DNA of 64,000 bases from contig NZ_FUZC01000014.1 of the NCBI RefSeq assembly GCF_900168115.1, forward strand, positions 1 to 64,000. The letters are read 5' to 3'. The notes below the pieces were generated by a model that did not search any database, was not told the DNA's origin, and saw nothing but the letters and a program-made list of their open reading frames with translations. Position numbers and translations under genes: made by a program. The number at the start of each line of letters is the position of its first letter. The stretch's first letter is position 1. Origin of the DNA: Salegentibacter salinarum (GTDB lineage: Bacteria > Bacteroidota > Bacteroidia > Flavobacteriales > Flavobacteriaceae). Shown here in pieces: positions 45,801-53,218 of this stretch.

Positions 45801-46197
45801 TTATTTACGGGATAATAGCGATAGCACCTATCACGATTTACGGAAAGAAGCTTATAAAGCTACTTTACCTGCAGGTGAATACCAGGAATTATATGAAATT
45901 GTATTTCAGGACATCACCTCGACCCGGGAAGATAAAGAACCCGGCGAAGGCCCCATTGATTACTTCTATTCCATGGAAGAAAGAGAATTTGTTATCAGTA
46001 ACCCGGAACTTTATGAAATTGAACACATAAATATTTACAATATCGCAGGTCAATTGGTAGATCAACATTTTGGAATACCAGACATTAAAGAAATCCATAT
46101 TCTGCAGAAAAAATCTTTAAGCTCGGGTGTTTATATTGTAAAGGTTTACACCAGTGCAGGCGATTATGCTAAAAAAGTAATTATTAGAAAAGATTAA
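39826..46197 (+). CDS. Giant T9SS-secreted surface protein 2 (SprB repeats, 80-residue repeats, LamG)
   Basis: A 2123-residue exported protein, paralogue of the upstream gene. The signal peptide region (MGKITPRFFLIALISG) matches that of protein 1. A SprB-type repeat (CSNAQDGALNIDVSGG) comes first. Four tandem 80-residue repeats follow (about 137-457; core NGSTDACGI). Then come an Ig-like domain, three or more SprB-like repeats (for example TYSVTATDVNGCSATKEF), a PKD-like region (KWDFAGETVEFGDTN), another SprB-like pair, LamG (about 1246-1435; FDGVDDYIDFGNN), the shared C-terminal module and the T9SS type A sorting domain (NIYNIAGQLVDQ...). SprB repeats are named after the gliding adhesin of Flavobacterium johnsoniae. 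The last 4 nt overlap the 3' end of rsmG on the other strand. Confidence 0.9.
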   Translation: MGKITPRFFLIALISGWFLLSGNSLLANISYGPEKPVLKEKQQKNLFFVGFLLELAPSITLSKNTPATCSNAQDGALNIDVSGGVSPYSYSWSGPNNFSSTSQGITGLASGSYTVTVTDSNKDTATKSFTVEFEDSEAPTVNFRNITVELALSGSVSIQASDINNGSSDNCGIDQISINKTNFSCTDVGDNTVTLSVTDVNGNTATGNATVTVQDNIAPNVSTQNITVQLDENGTANITPDQIDNGSTDACGIQSTSLDISTFDCTNIGANTVTLSVTDNNNNTSTKTATVTVEDNIAPQVITQNITVQLDENGTTSITPDQIDNGSTDACGIQSTSLDISTFDCSNIGANTVTLSVIDNNNNTATKTASVTVEDNVAPQVVTQNITVQLDENGTASITAAQIDNGSTDACGIDSSSLDVSTFDCSHIGANTITLSVTDIHNNTASNTATITVEDKIKPVLPTVNDITWGCEYTVETPVALDNCGGEITAEANRSTIFAESGTIIWTFTDTSGNTDSIEQNVTINQIELNVKVDDILCNGFASGEAQAIVTGGVGEIIYDWGELGNGAAKDGLSPGTYSVTATDVNGCSATKEFTITEPESFIETTSININEGCFEENNASITVEAQGGTGQLTYNWSNGQTGAAINNVNNTSASNNLILTITDENGCSIEETITVYPPEELVITNIVDTETNTFGSATGTATAIIEGGTANFEFLWSDGQTGQTAKNLAAGTYSVIVTDANGCTDEETITIIDPLEASMIPTSKCLSDAGGLRTSTFELDSVQGGIAPYNYKWDFAGETVEFGDTNNQTEGPGVHVVNYLEGGVYPVSLTVTDSAGNEYTEIFNHYVGECFEPCGQTGNLDFELDTFYIGKEDSSPLTGAECQSYTGKRYIYLRIEQNANAYNPSVEFIYSISQGGEFISEERITGCIDIGDEKIPELLRIGEVQNWSCGNAITLESFYMDWTNNHKKACGDVRQRMCVSTNENDEIHFPLSARIEKINNFCHGDEKGAIEIIPTGGVGTYHYEIQNTLTGDIYGPKDTRKFEGLPAGTYKAMVHDDNESYTVNNIIITQPENPLLLEEIDQTPLVCFGGSNATATVEASGGTAPYTIVWDHISQTSTETTGTANNLSAGAYTVNVVDANGCEFTTEVTIAQPEELIANAGSDQVLECGVNQVNLGGVFEGYINPRTEEEEFGTWRIINGPSGAVISDPNNPESLFTITTTGTYTLEWTIPCGSTDRVKIIFSNCSTIDFDGVDDYIDFGNNLNLPSGFTLEAWVKQDPSAGTTRKTILSKRDNNNPAAGGYDLIIENNTPTFRWNNETISSTHQIDSDRWYHIAVIQGGNDAGIYIDGIKTGETAPGIPTSTDNRFLIGAMHDSTLEPLPTHFFHGWIEEVRVWNTSLDQAQLQFMMNQRITDNNATNVKGEIVPLNVPNNLEWANLTGYYRLITSEATNGITKNKIPNGIDGRLKNIQSTQQNTAPLPYIATGGDWWNINSWKQPQVWDTPNSTGVNGEKINWNIARLDGKTLTNAATTDNSNSITLLGLLDDGGSLIMDGTNQTSGNELHISHYLELNGHIDLNGESQLVQPENSQIIGSGSLERDQQGTASSFNYNYWSSPVISDPANTTYKVNRVMKDGSTLGTNKFQNINFKWPHTHADGPKANPIKISDYWINAFRARQANEYSQWEQIGSYTALKPGEGYTMKGTENIDIAEGKLQNYTFNGFPNNGIIEVSEIKSGQNYLLGNPYPSAISVEEFILDNIREGEGRNDKNLLNGAVYFWDHFAGKTHYLSQYVGGYAVRNLIDGVPAISNDSRINASGAESNKRPGAYIPVAQGFFVNTTQDSQAGSFGSFDTGNIIFKNSQRYYKTEIEREISFFLQARDNSKSKQETEGKSEDGRYKIRLLFRSPTGYHRELLVGADARSSQGFDLGFDAPLIDKGPEDMYWVVGEGKYVIQGVPHFNLDQVLPLGFKIAEEKEFSIEIGELENLPEITEIYLRDNSDSTYHDLRKEAYKATLPAGEYQELYEIVFQDITSTREDKEPGEGPIDYFYSMEEREFVISNPELYEIEHINIYNIAGQLVDQHFGIPDIKEIHILQKKSLSSGVYIVKVYTSAGDYAKKVIIRKD
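40237..41196 (+). repeat. Four tandem 240-bp repeats inside giant gene 2
   Basis: The motif GG(C/A/T)TCT(A/T)C followed by TGCGG recurs at 40321, 40561, 40801 and 41041, an exact period of 240 bp (80 codons). Copies 2 and 3 are the most alike, with a stretch of more than 50 identical bases before TTTGATTGT; copy 1 is the most diverged. The pattern fits expansion by unequal recombination. Confidence 0.9.
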
Positions 46198-46841
46198 GGC
46201 TTATATTTTAAAGGAAGATAAACCACTTTTTTAGTGTCATAGAATTCTTCGTCGAAATAATCACGGAGTTCATAAATTCTCGCTTTCGGATAATCGCGAA
46301 GTTCTACGGTGAGATCTCCGCCTTTAAGGTAAAGAATTCCGTTTTTGAGTTCGTGCTGACTTTTCTTCGCAATTTTTCCTTTGGTCCAATGCACAAAAGT
46401 AGGCATCGCTGCCACTGCCCTGCTTACTATAAAATCGTAATTTCCTGAAATTTCCTCTACCCTGGCATTGGTGGTTTTAACATTGGTAAGCTGCAAACCT
46501 TCTACCACTTCATTTACCACTTTCATCTTTTTTCCTATAGAATCTACTAAATGAAAATTGGTTTCAGGAAATAATATAGCCAATGGAATTCCAGGGAAAC
46601 CGCCGCCTGTTCCTACATCTAAAATATTTGCTCCCGGATTAAATTGTTGAATTTTTGCAATTCCCAGCGAGTGTAAAACATGCCTGAGATAAATTTCATC
46701 TATATCCTTACGGGAGACCACGTTAATTTTAAGATTCCAGTCTTTGTAAAGCGATTCCATTTGCGCGAATTTCGCGTATTGGTCATCGGTTAAATCGGGG
46801 AAATATTTCTTTATTAAATCCAAAGTTTTCACAATTTCCAC
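46194..46841 (-). CDS. rsmG: 16S rRNA (guanine527-N7)-methyltransferase
   Basis: Methylates G527 of 16S rRNA. The 215-residue protein shows ANILDVGTGGGFPGIPLAI (SAM motif), HLVDSIGKKMKVV and FIVSRAVAAMPTFVHW, all typical of RsmG/GidB. It is convergent with giant gene 2 and shares 4 nt with its stop codon, so there is no intergenic terminator between them. Confidence 0.96.
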   Translation of the reverse strand: MEIVKTLDLIKKYFPDLTDDQYAKFAQMESLYKDWNLKINVVSRKDIDEIYLRHVLHSLGIAKIQQFNPGANILDVGTGGGFPGIPLAILFPETNFHLVDSIGKKMKVVNEVVEGLQLTNVKTTNARVEEISGNYDFIVSRAVAAMPTFVHWTKGKIAKKSQHELKNGILYLKGGDLTVELRDYPKARIYELRDYFDEEFYDTKKVVYLPLKYKP

Positions 46842-46943
46842 AAAAATACATAATTTGGTGCTGAATTTGCAGCGTATATTAATACGGTATAGATTATAGA
46901 TTAACTATTTAAATATTTTACCTTTACCGCTTACAAAAATTAC

Positions 46944-48047
46944 ATGGAAAACATTCAAAATCATATTAAATTCTCCAGAAAGGATTCCACAAAATTCTTT
47001 AGAATCCTCAATAAAAGAGTAAACAGTTACTTTAAGGATAACAACATTAAAAAAACCGGAAACTGGAAACTGCATCTTAAAGCAGTAGCTATGTTTTCTT
47101 TGTTTTTAACCCCATACTTTTTAATTCTCACCCTTGATATTTCCCAGTGGTGGATGCTACTCCTTACTGTAGTAATGGGCGCCGGAATGGCAGGAGTAGG
47201 AATGAATATTATGCACGATGGTAACCACGGCTCTTATTCTTCTAAAAAGTGGGTAAATAAATTTATGGGTGGCACTATTTACGTTCTTGCCGGGAATGTT
47301 TATAACTGGCAGGTCCAACACAACGTTTTACACCATACCTACACCAATATCCACGGTCACGATGAAGATTTAGACGCCGGAAGGATTATTAGGTTTTCTG
47401 AACACGCTAAATGGTACAGCTTTCATCGCTTTCAGCATTATTATTCCGTTTTTTTATATGGTTTATTAACTTTCAACTGGGCTTTAACTACAGATTTTAA
47501 ACAAACCAGGAATTATCTGAAGCGAAAACTTTCTTACGGAAAAATGCCAAATCCGGTAAAGCAATGGAGTATTATCGCGATCACTAAACTTATTTACGTA
47601 TCAATCTGGATCGTAATTCCAATGCTTATTTTATCGGTTTCCTGGTGGAAAATTCTAATAGGCTTTTTCGTGATGCATTATACCGCAGGTTTAATTCTTA
47701 GTATTGTATTTCAGTTAGCCCACGTAGTAAAAGAAACCGAAATGCCTTTGCCGGATGACACAGGATCTATGAAAAACACCTGGGCAATTCACCAGCTGTT
47801 TACTACGGTTAATTTTTCGACAAAAAATAAAATAGTAAACTGGTTTACCGGCGGATTAAACCACCAGGTAGAACATCATATTTTTCCGAATATCAGTCAT
47901 ATTCACTACACCAAAATAGCAAAAATAGTTAAGGAAACTGCTGCAGAATGCAACCTTCCTTACCACGAATACAAAACCACACGCGCAGCAATAATTGCCC
48001 ATTTTAAACATTTAAAAGAAATGGGTGCGAAACCTGCAATTTCGTAA
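46944..48047 (+). CDS. Membrane fatty acid desaturase (acyl-CoA desaturase type)
   Basis: A 367-residue di-iron membrane enzyme. The three histidine boxes are HDGNH (91-95), HNVLHH (126-131) and QVEHH (308-312); the Gln in the last box is seen in front-end desaturases. Hydrophobic pairs near 48-90 and 205-260 fit four membrane helices. It should introduce a double bond into acyl chains; position specificity cannot be told. It is a single gene, divergent from rsmG. Confidence 0.92.
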   Translation: MENIQNHIKFSRKDSTKFFRILNKRVNSYFKDNNIKKTGNWKLHLKAVAMFSLFLTPYFLILTLDISQWWMLLLTVVMGAGMAGVGMNIMHDGNHGSYSSKKWVNKFMGGTIYVLAGNVYNWQVQHNVLHHTYTNIHGHDEDLDAGRIIRFSEHAKWYSFHRFQHYYSVFLYGLLTFNWALTTDFKQTRNYLKRKLSYGKMPNPVKQWSIIAITKLIYVSIWIVIPMLILSVSWWKILIGFFVMHYTAGLILSIVFQLAHVVKETEMPLPDDTGSMKNTWAIHQLFTTVNFSTKNKIVNWFTGGLNHQVEHHIFPNISHIHYTKIAKIVKETAAECNLPYHEYKTTRAAIIAHFKHLKEMGAKPAIS

Positions 48048-48125
48048 ATTTTCCTGGGGGCGAGTCCCTCAAAATTGAGATTAGGAAAGTAAATTCGTAT
48101 TCCAAATGTGAGAAACTTTTCCGGT

Positions 48126-48138
48126 CTCACTAAGTGAG
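48126..48138. repeat. 13-bp palindromic motif CTCACTAAGTGAG
   Basis: The motif lies 25 nt before the aminotransferase gene. Its exact reverse complement is found at 63942-63954 behind rpsO. Two such sites in one window may indicate a small dispersed element or a protein-binding site. Confidence 0.4.
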
Positions 48139-48163
48139 TAATTAATTAGTAACCAATTAAAGA

Positions 48164-49357
48164 ATGCAAGAACAATTATCCAACCGAATTAACAACTTAG
48201 CGACTTCCCAAACTTTAGCTATGGCTGCAAAAGCGCGTGAACTTAGAGCCGAAGGGAAAGACATTATTGGGTTAAGCCTGGGAGAACCAGATTTTAATAC
48301 CCCAGATTTTATTAAAGAAGCCGCGATACAGGCCATTAACGACAATTATAATTCTTACACTCCCGTAGACGGTTATGTGGAATTAAAAGATGCCATCATC
48401 AAGAAATTTAAGCGGGATAACAACCTCACTTATAATCATTCTCAGATTGTAGTTTCTACAGGTGCCAAACAATCTTTGGCTAATGTGGCTATGGTTTTAT
48501 TAAATCCCGGTGATGAAGTTATTCTCCCCTGCCCATACTGGGTAAGCTATGCTGAAATAGTGAAGCTTGCTGAAGGTGTACCGGTAGAAGTTCCAACTTC
48601 GGTTGAAACAGATTTTAAAATGACTCCTGAGCAACTGGAAGCCGCTATCACACCAAAGACTAAAATGATTTGGTACAGCTCTCCCTGCAATCCCAGCGGA
48701 ATGGTTTATAGCAAAGAAGAATTAAGAGGTCTTGCCGATGTGCTTAAAAAGCATCCCGATATTATTATTGTAAGTGATGAAATTTACGAACATATCAATT
48801 TCGTAGGGGGTCATGCTTCTATGGCACAATTTGAAGATATGTACGATCGTGTAGTTACCGTAAACGGTGTTTCTAAAGCTTTTGCAATGACGGGCTGGAG
48901 AATTGGTTATATAGGGGCACCGGCCTGGATTGCCCGTGCTACCAATAAAATGCAGGGCCAAATCACCAGTGGTGCTAACTGTATTGCCCAACGTGCGGTA
49001 ATTACAGCTTTGGAAGCTCCCGTGAGCAAGATTAGCTATATGGTAGATACCTTTAAATCAAGGAGAAAGCTTATTATAGATCTTTTAAACGGAATTGAAG
49101 GTTTTGTTACTACAGAGCCCGAAGGTGCTTTTTATGTTTTCCCAAATATTTCTCATTTCTTCGGAAAAACAATTAAGGGCCATAAGATTGAAAATGCTAC
49201 AGATTTCTCTATGTTTTTATTAGAAGAAGCACTTGTAGCCACCGTAACCGGTGATGCTTTTGGAAATCCAGATTGTATAAGAATTTCTTACGCTGCCAGT
49301 GAAGACCAGATTGAAGAAGCAATGAAGCGAATAAAGTCAGCTTTATCTGAAGCATAG
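48164..49357 (+). CDS. Pyridoxal phosphate-dependent aspartate aminotransferase (class I/II)
   Basis: A 397-residue fold-type I aminotransferase of the AspAT Ib group. The PLP lysine is Lys238 in NGVSKAFAMTGWRIGY. SLGEPDFNTPDF near the start, YSSPCNPSGMVYS, and VSDEIYEHI (PLP Asp/Tyr) are the other landmarks, and DCIRISYAASE carries the substrate-binding Arg. It should interconvert aspartate and oxaloacetate with glutamate/2-oxoglutarate; prephenate as substrate cannot be excluded. It is a single gene with its own terminator. Confidence 0.95.
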   Translation: MQEQLSNRINNLATSQTLAMAAKARELRAEGKDIIGLSLGEPDFNTPDFIKEAAIQAINDNYNSYTPVDGYVELKDAIIKKFKRDNNLTYNHSQIVVSTGAKQSLANVAMVLLNPGDEVILPCPYWVSYAEIVKLAEGVPVEVPTSVETDFKMTPEQLEAAITPKTKMIWYSSPCNPSGMVYSKEELRGLADVLKKHPDIIIVSDEIYEHINFVGGHASMAQFEDMYDRVVTVNGVSKAFAMTGWRIGYIGAPAWIARATNKMQGQITSGANCIAQRAVITALEAPVSKISYMVDTFKSRRKLIIDLLNGIEGFVTTEPEGAFYVFPNISHFFGKTIKGHKIENATDFSMFLLEEALVATVTGDAFGNPDCIRISYAASEDQIEEAMKRIKSALSEA

Positions 49358-49386
49358 ATTTTTCAGCTTATAAAATTATATTTTTT

Positions 49387-49427
49387 AAAATCCTGATGCG
49401 GTTTAAAAACCTATCAGGATTTTTTTA
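49387..49427 (+). terminator. Intrinsic terminator of the aminotransferase gene
   Basis: AAATCCTGAT (49387-49396) pairs with ATCAGGATTT (49413-49422) and is followed by a T run. Confidence 0.9.
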
Positions 49428-49784
49428 TGGACTATAAATTACTCATGAATAAACAATTTGTCTAATTCTTAAAGAACTAAATCGTACTGTCAAGAAGAAA
49501 GTTTCCTTATGCCAAAAAATGTTAAAGCCAGTTGAGAGGAAAGCGATGATTGTATATCAATCATCCAACTTATTCTTAATTTAATAATCTTGTTTTTTAA
49601 CTAATTCACTTTAGATACGGATTTCGGTTGTGATTAAAAAAAAATTCACCGCAATTTTTAACAACCCAGAGCGTAACAAATAATAAAAAACTGCGCCCTA
49701 TACCTGTTGATCTTTTGAAGATTTAATCTAATAAAACCTTTCTTTTTTTCTTTATTTTAATTTTAATATCATTAAAAACTTTCG
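49428..49784. other. Intergenic region with a perfect 8-bp hairpin, no gene seen
   Basis: The 357 bp mark the start of the accessory region. GATGATTG and CAATCATC (49545-49552 with 49558-49565) form a perfect hairpin without T run. No frame looks coding. Confidence 0.45.
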
Positions 49785-50327
49785 ATGAAATATTTTTTAT
49801 TTATTGCTGCAATGCTTTTGTCGGTTTTCGGCGTTAAAGCACAAAATGAACAAATAAATCCATACCAGAAAAACAACGAAATAAAAATTGACGTAATCCA
49901 ACCCTTACTTAGTGGATCAGTTGAAGCAGTTTACGAAAGGAATTTCAATCATAAATCATCCTTGGGAATTTCGGGAGTCTATTTGTTTACTGAGAAAATA
50001 GATGATGATATGAATTATTCCCTCACACCATATTACAGAAGGTATTTTGGGAAAAAATATGCCGCAGGTTTTTTTCTGGAAGGATTTGGAATGTTCAGTT
50101 CAATTGACGGCAAAAAAGTCTATGATACTGAGGAGCGGCTAACATTTACTGAGGGCTCTGATGTATATGATTTATCCCTTGGGATAGGATTAGGAAGTAA
50201 ATGGATCACCAAAAGCGGATTTATTGTTGAAGCTAACTTTGGGTTTGGAAAACAACTTTTTAATGCTGAAAAAACGGATCACAATCAGGTTATTCGCTAT
50301 GGGATTAAATTAGGTTATCGATTTTAA
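49785..50327 (+). CDS. Small outer membrane beta-barrel protein, unknown function
   Basis: A 180-residue protein with signal peptide MKYFLFIAAMLLSVFGVKAQ. The mature part has alternating beta strands (VEAVYERNFNHKSSLG, YSLTPYYRRYFGKKYAAGFF, IRYGIKLGYRF) and ends in Phe, as outer membrane barrels do. About eight strands fit its length; DUF3575-like proteins look similar. No partner gene is obvious. Confidence 0.7.
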   Translation: MKYFLFIAAMLLSVFGVKAQNEQINPYQKNNEIKIDVIQPLLSGSVEAVYERNFNHKSSLGISGVYLFTEKIDDDMNYSLTPYYRRYFGKKYAAGFFLEGFGMFSSIDGKKVYDTEERLTFTEGSDVYDLSLGIGLGSKWITKSGFIVEANFGFGKQLFNAEKTDHNQVIRYGIKLGYRF

Positions 50328-50377
50328 AATATATGTATAGAGAGAGTAGAATAAATAATTATTAAATAAAACTTGAA

Positions 50378-51325
50378 ATGAAAAACAGTAAATTTTCAAA
50401 AATATTCGTAGGGTTATTTTTATCTATTGGTATTGCCTCTTGCAGTAATGATGATGAAGTGTCTACTATACAACCTTCAACCAGCTTAATTGAAATGGAG
50501 GCAGAAGGTGGTGAAACAGCAATATCTTTTACTAACGGTGATTGGCAAATCGCAGAGGTCATCAACCATAATAGTAATTATAGTATTCAAGGAAACATCT
50601 ATTCACAAGACGGGGAAGTGATAAGGGTAAATTCAGTGTTATCTTTAGAAGATCAGGGCAAAATCGAAGCTTTGTGGGATATTAAAGGTTTTGTAATTAC
50701 CAGAGATACTCCTTCTTCGCTTGAAATTATGTTAAAAGAAAACAGTTCGAGTGAAGAATTTGGTTTTACCGTAGTGCTAAATTCAGGAGAAGAGGTCAAA
50801 GAGATTGATGTATTTCAGAAAAAATCCCAGGGATACCGGTTTGATAGCATCGCATACACTTTAAAAGAAGATGATGGTGATTCTCTTTTTGTTAGAAAGG
50901 GAACAACTTACACATTCAATGTACTGGAATCCCAGGAAATTTCAATTTCCCCATATGGAGGGGTTGATATTCATAATCAATCGCATTTTAAAAGCCCTCA
51001 AGACGATGCATTTATTTGGTTAAAGAATGATTCTTTAATGGTTGAAGTTCCCACAGACATTTATCAAAATGAAATTTATTTTAATGGCGATGAAAGGTTG
51101 TATAGTGAGTACTCTTCGATAAATCCACACGGTTTCGAAGAAATGAAATCAGTTTCTATTCCGGCTGGTGAGTCTGAATTTTTCGTTAAACAGGAGTGGC
51201 GAAAGCGCAAGGTTTCTTATAGACTTAGCTTAATTAACAATAGAACCGGGGAAGAAAAAATTATAGAAGGTAGTTGGATTGAGATTGCTCCTACAGGCGG
51301 ATATTCGATACATTGGGAAGATTAA
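50378..51325 (+). CDS. Lipoprotein of unknown function
   Basis: A 315-residue protein with lipobox IASC (Cys22) followed by SNDDE; the acidic residues after the Cys suggest export to the cell surface, as known for flavobacterial lipoproteins. The first part (LIEMEAEGGETAISFTNGDWQI) resembles a BACON/Ig-like beta module. Two similar beta domains may be present (about 35-145 and 150-310). It follows the barrel gene by 50 nt on the same strand. Confidence 0.65.
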   Translation: MKNSKFSKIFVGLFLSIGIASCSNDDEVSTIQPSTSLIEMEAEGGETAISFTNGDWQIAEVINHNSNYSIQGNIYSQDGEVIRVNSVLSLEDQGKIEALWDIKGFVITRDTPSSLEIMLKENSSSEEFGFTVVLNSGEEVKEIDVFQKKSQGYRFDSIAYTLKEDDGDSLFVRKGTTYTFNVLESQEISISPYGGVDIHNQSHFKSPQDDAFIWLKNDSLMVEVPTDIYQNEIYFNGDERLYSEYSSINPHGFEEMKSVSIPAGESEFFVKQEWRKRKVSYRLSLINNRTGEEKIIEGSWIEIAPTGGYSIHWED

Positions 51326-51381
51326 AATCAAGATCGTCCACTGTTTTTATAGTAAGGTCGGAATGCATTTAACAAAAACCA

Positions 51382-51660
51382 ATGAACAATAATCTTCTTA
51401 AAGTGGGAGACCAATATATTGTAACTGATTGGAAGGGAAATGTAAAAACCATCATTGAAACTATGGAAGTTGAAAAAGTTCTTTATAAAAAAATTACGGC
51501 AGAATTTGCTGAGATGGAAGGCAAAGCAGATAAGTCTTTAAACTACTGGAAAAAGTCCACGAAGCTTACTACAAAAGAGAAATGGAACCTCACGGAAGGG
51601 TTTTCGATGAAATATGATTATTCTCTGGTAATACTTCCAATATATTTAAATAATGAATAA
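51382..51660 (+). CDS. C-terminal part of an ASCH-domain protein, probably truncated
   Basis: A 92-residue frame. VGDQYIVTDWKGNVKTIIET and then EFAEMEGKADKSLNYWKK match the second half of ASCH-domain proteins (usual pattern EFA-x-EGEGD-x-SL-x-YW). The N-terminal half of about 50-60 residues, with the conserved Lys/Thr entry motif, is missing, and the DNA before the ATG does not supply it. It may therefore be a remnant. ASCH proteins are RNA-binding folds, some with amidohydrolase activity. It overlaps the next gene by 8 nt and is more AT-rich than the core genes. Confidence 0.6.
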   Translation: MNNNLLKVGDQYIVTDWKGNVKTIIETMEVEKVLYKKITAEFAEMEGKADKSLNYWKKSTKLTTKEKWNLTEGFSMKYDYSLVILPIYLNNE

Positions 51661-52174
51661 AAGTAAATACATACTAAAAGAAATAGAACAGAGCGATATA
51701 AATAATATTCATAAAGGATTATCCAATTCTGAAATAACAGAATTTTATGATGTTCATTTTTCAACATTAGAGGAAACAGAAGAACAAATGGAATGGTATC
51801 AAAATTTAAAGAAAGAAGGTACGGGAATTTGGTGGGGAATTTATGATAAAAAAGATAATGAATTTTGTGGTGCTGGAGGTTTTAATGGTTTGGATAAGAA
51901 CCACCAAAAAGCTGAAATTGGCTTATGGTTATTAAAAGAATATTGGGGGAAAGAAATTTTTAAAGAAGTAATGCCACAACTATTTGAACAAGGTTTTAAA
52001 AACTTAAATTTAAATAGAATAGAAGGTTATGTAGTAAGTAAAAACACAAAATGCAAAAGCGCTTTAGAGAAAATTAACTTTCAATATGAGGGTACGATGC
52101 GAGAATGTGAAATTAAAAACGGAGAAAAAATAAGCGTAGATTTTTATTCAGTTTTAAAAAGTGAATGGGAATAA
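51653..52174 (+). CDS. GNAT-family N-acetyltransferase (RimJ/RimL type)
   Basis: A 173-residue acetyltransferase. WWGIYDKKDNEFCGAGGFNG, AEIGLWLLKEYWGKEIFKEV (acetyl-CoA binding helix region) and NRIEGYVVSKNTKCKSALEKINFQYEG are the typical RimJ/L pattern. The substrate is unknown. The gene is strongly AT-rich and Lys/Asn/Glu-heavy compared with the core genes, which suggests recent arrival. It starts inside the end of the ASCH fragment. Confidence 0.82.
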   Translation: MNKSKYILKEIEQSDINNIHKGLSNSEITEFYDVHFSTLEETEEQMEWYQNLKKEGTGIWWGIYDKKDNEFCGAGGFNGLDKNHQKAEIGLWLLKEYWGKEIFKEVMPQLFEQGFKNLNLNRIEGYVVSKNTKCKSALEKINFQYEGTMRECEIKNGEKISVDFYSVLKSEWE

Positions 52175-52182
52175 ATACCCTC

Positions 52183-52298
52183 TACAACAAAATAACCCCA
52201 ATTACGGCGGATTCAACTAAGTCCGCATCCACTCGGATTTGCTATAGCCTGTACCTAAACGAAAATTAACGCATAGGATCCCGTAACTGATTGTTATA
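52183..52298. other. Folded non-coding element, attC-like
   Basis: The element is bounded by TACAACAA (52183) and TTGTTATA (52291), which are near-complementary. Inside, GCGGATT/AGTCCGC (52207-52213 with 52220-52226) and ATCC/GGAT (52227-52238) form further stems. Size (116 nt), position directly behind a GNAT gene and box-like ends recall integron attC sites, but the right-hand box does not fit the core GTTRRRY exactly. No integrase gene is in the window. Confidence 0.3.
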
Positions 52299-52360
52299 CG
52301 TATCCCTTGGCAGAAAGTAAAATTAAAACTCAATTATTAATTTGAACGATAAATCGTCGC

Positions 52361-53218
52361 ATGAATAAAATCCTTTTAATCTTATTTTTTTTAATAAGTG
52401 CATTTAGCTATTCTCAATCTAATATTAAAGGCAAAGTAATAGATGCAGAAACTAAATCAGAATTACCTTACGCCAATATTGGAATCCAAGGAACAAATAT
52501 TGGCACCGTTTCGGATAAAAAGGGAGATTTTAATCTTAATTTAAAGAAAAACCTAAGGCCATATGATACTTTACAGTTTTCATTTCTTGGATATAAAACG
52601 AATTTAATTCAAATATCTTCTTTACTAAATAAAGAAAATGTAGTGGAAATGATACCACAATCAGATCAACTCACCGAAGTTATTATTCCGAGTAAAAAAC
52701 CAAAAGAAAAAACAATAGGAAGAAGCCATATTGGTACGGGAACATTATGGTTTAATTTTTATAGTGCAGGTGAAGTACAAGATGACAAATTGGGTACAGA
52801 AGCAGGGATGAAATTTAATTTGAACGGTGACTATAGGCTGAAAAGTTTAAATTTTTATGTTGGAAGTAATCAATATAATTCTGTAAAGTTTAGGTTAAAT
52901 ATCTATAGATTAGCTAATAATGAGCCCACTGAATTACTTAATAGAGAAGACATTATTTTTGATGTTGGAGATATTCAGTCAGATTGGTTTAAAGTTGATT
53001 TAGATACTTATAATATTTATTTAAAAGAAGAATTAGGTAGTTTCGCCGTTACTATTCAATGGTTAGAAAGTATAAAGAAAGCTCCAGATAGTAAGTTTTT
53101 CGCGATTCCTTTAGGTATTAATCCTTTGGATACAAAATATTTTAGGGAAAAAGGAATGTCTACATGGGAATCATCAAATCATAATTTGAGCTTTTATTTG
53201 GAAGTTGATCGTTATTGA
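52361..53218 (+). CDS. Secreted protein with CarboxypepD_reg-like domain
   Basis: A 285-residue protein with signal peptide MNKILLILFFLISAFSYSQ. Residues about 20-105 form a carboxypeptidase regulatory-like domain: IKGKVIDAETKSELPYANI, GTNIGTVSDKKGDFNLNL and DTLQFSFLGYKT. This module is usual at the start of TonB-dependent receptors, but no plug or barrel follows. The rest, about 120-285, is a beta-rich domain (FRLNIYRL, LGSFAVTIQWLE). Function unknown. Confidence 0.75.
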   Translation: MNKILLILFFLISAFSYSQSNIKGKVIDAETKSELPYANIGIQGTNIGTVSDKKGDFNLNLKKNLRPYDTLQFSFLGYKTNLIQISSLLNKENVVEMIPQSDQLTEVIIPSKKPKEKTIGRSHIGTGTLWFNFYSAGEVQDDKLGTEAGMKFNLNGDYRLKSLNFYVGSNQYNSVKFRLNIYRLANNEPTELLNREDIIFDVGDIQSDWFKVDLDTYNIYLKEELGSFAVTIQWLESIKKAPDSKFFAIPLGINPLDTKYFREKGMSTWESSNHNLSFYLEVDRY

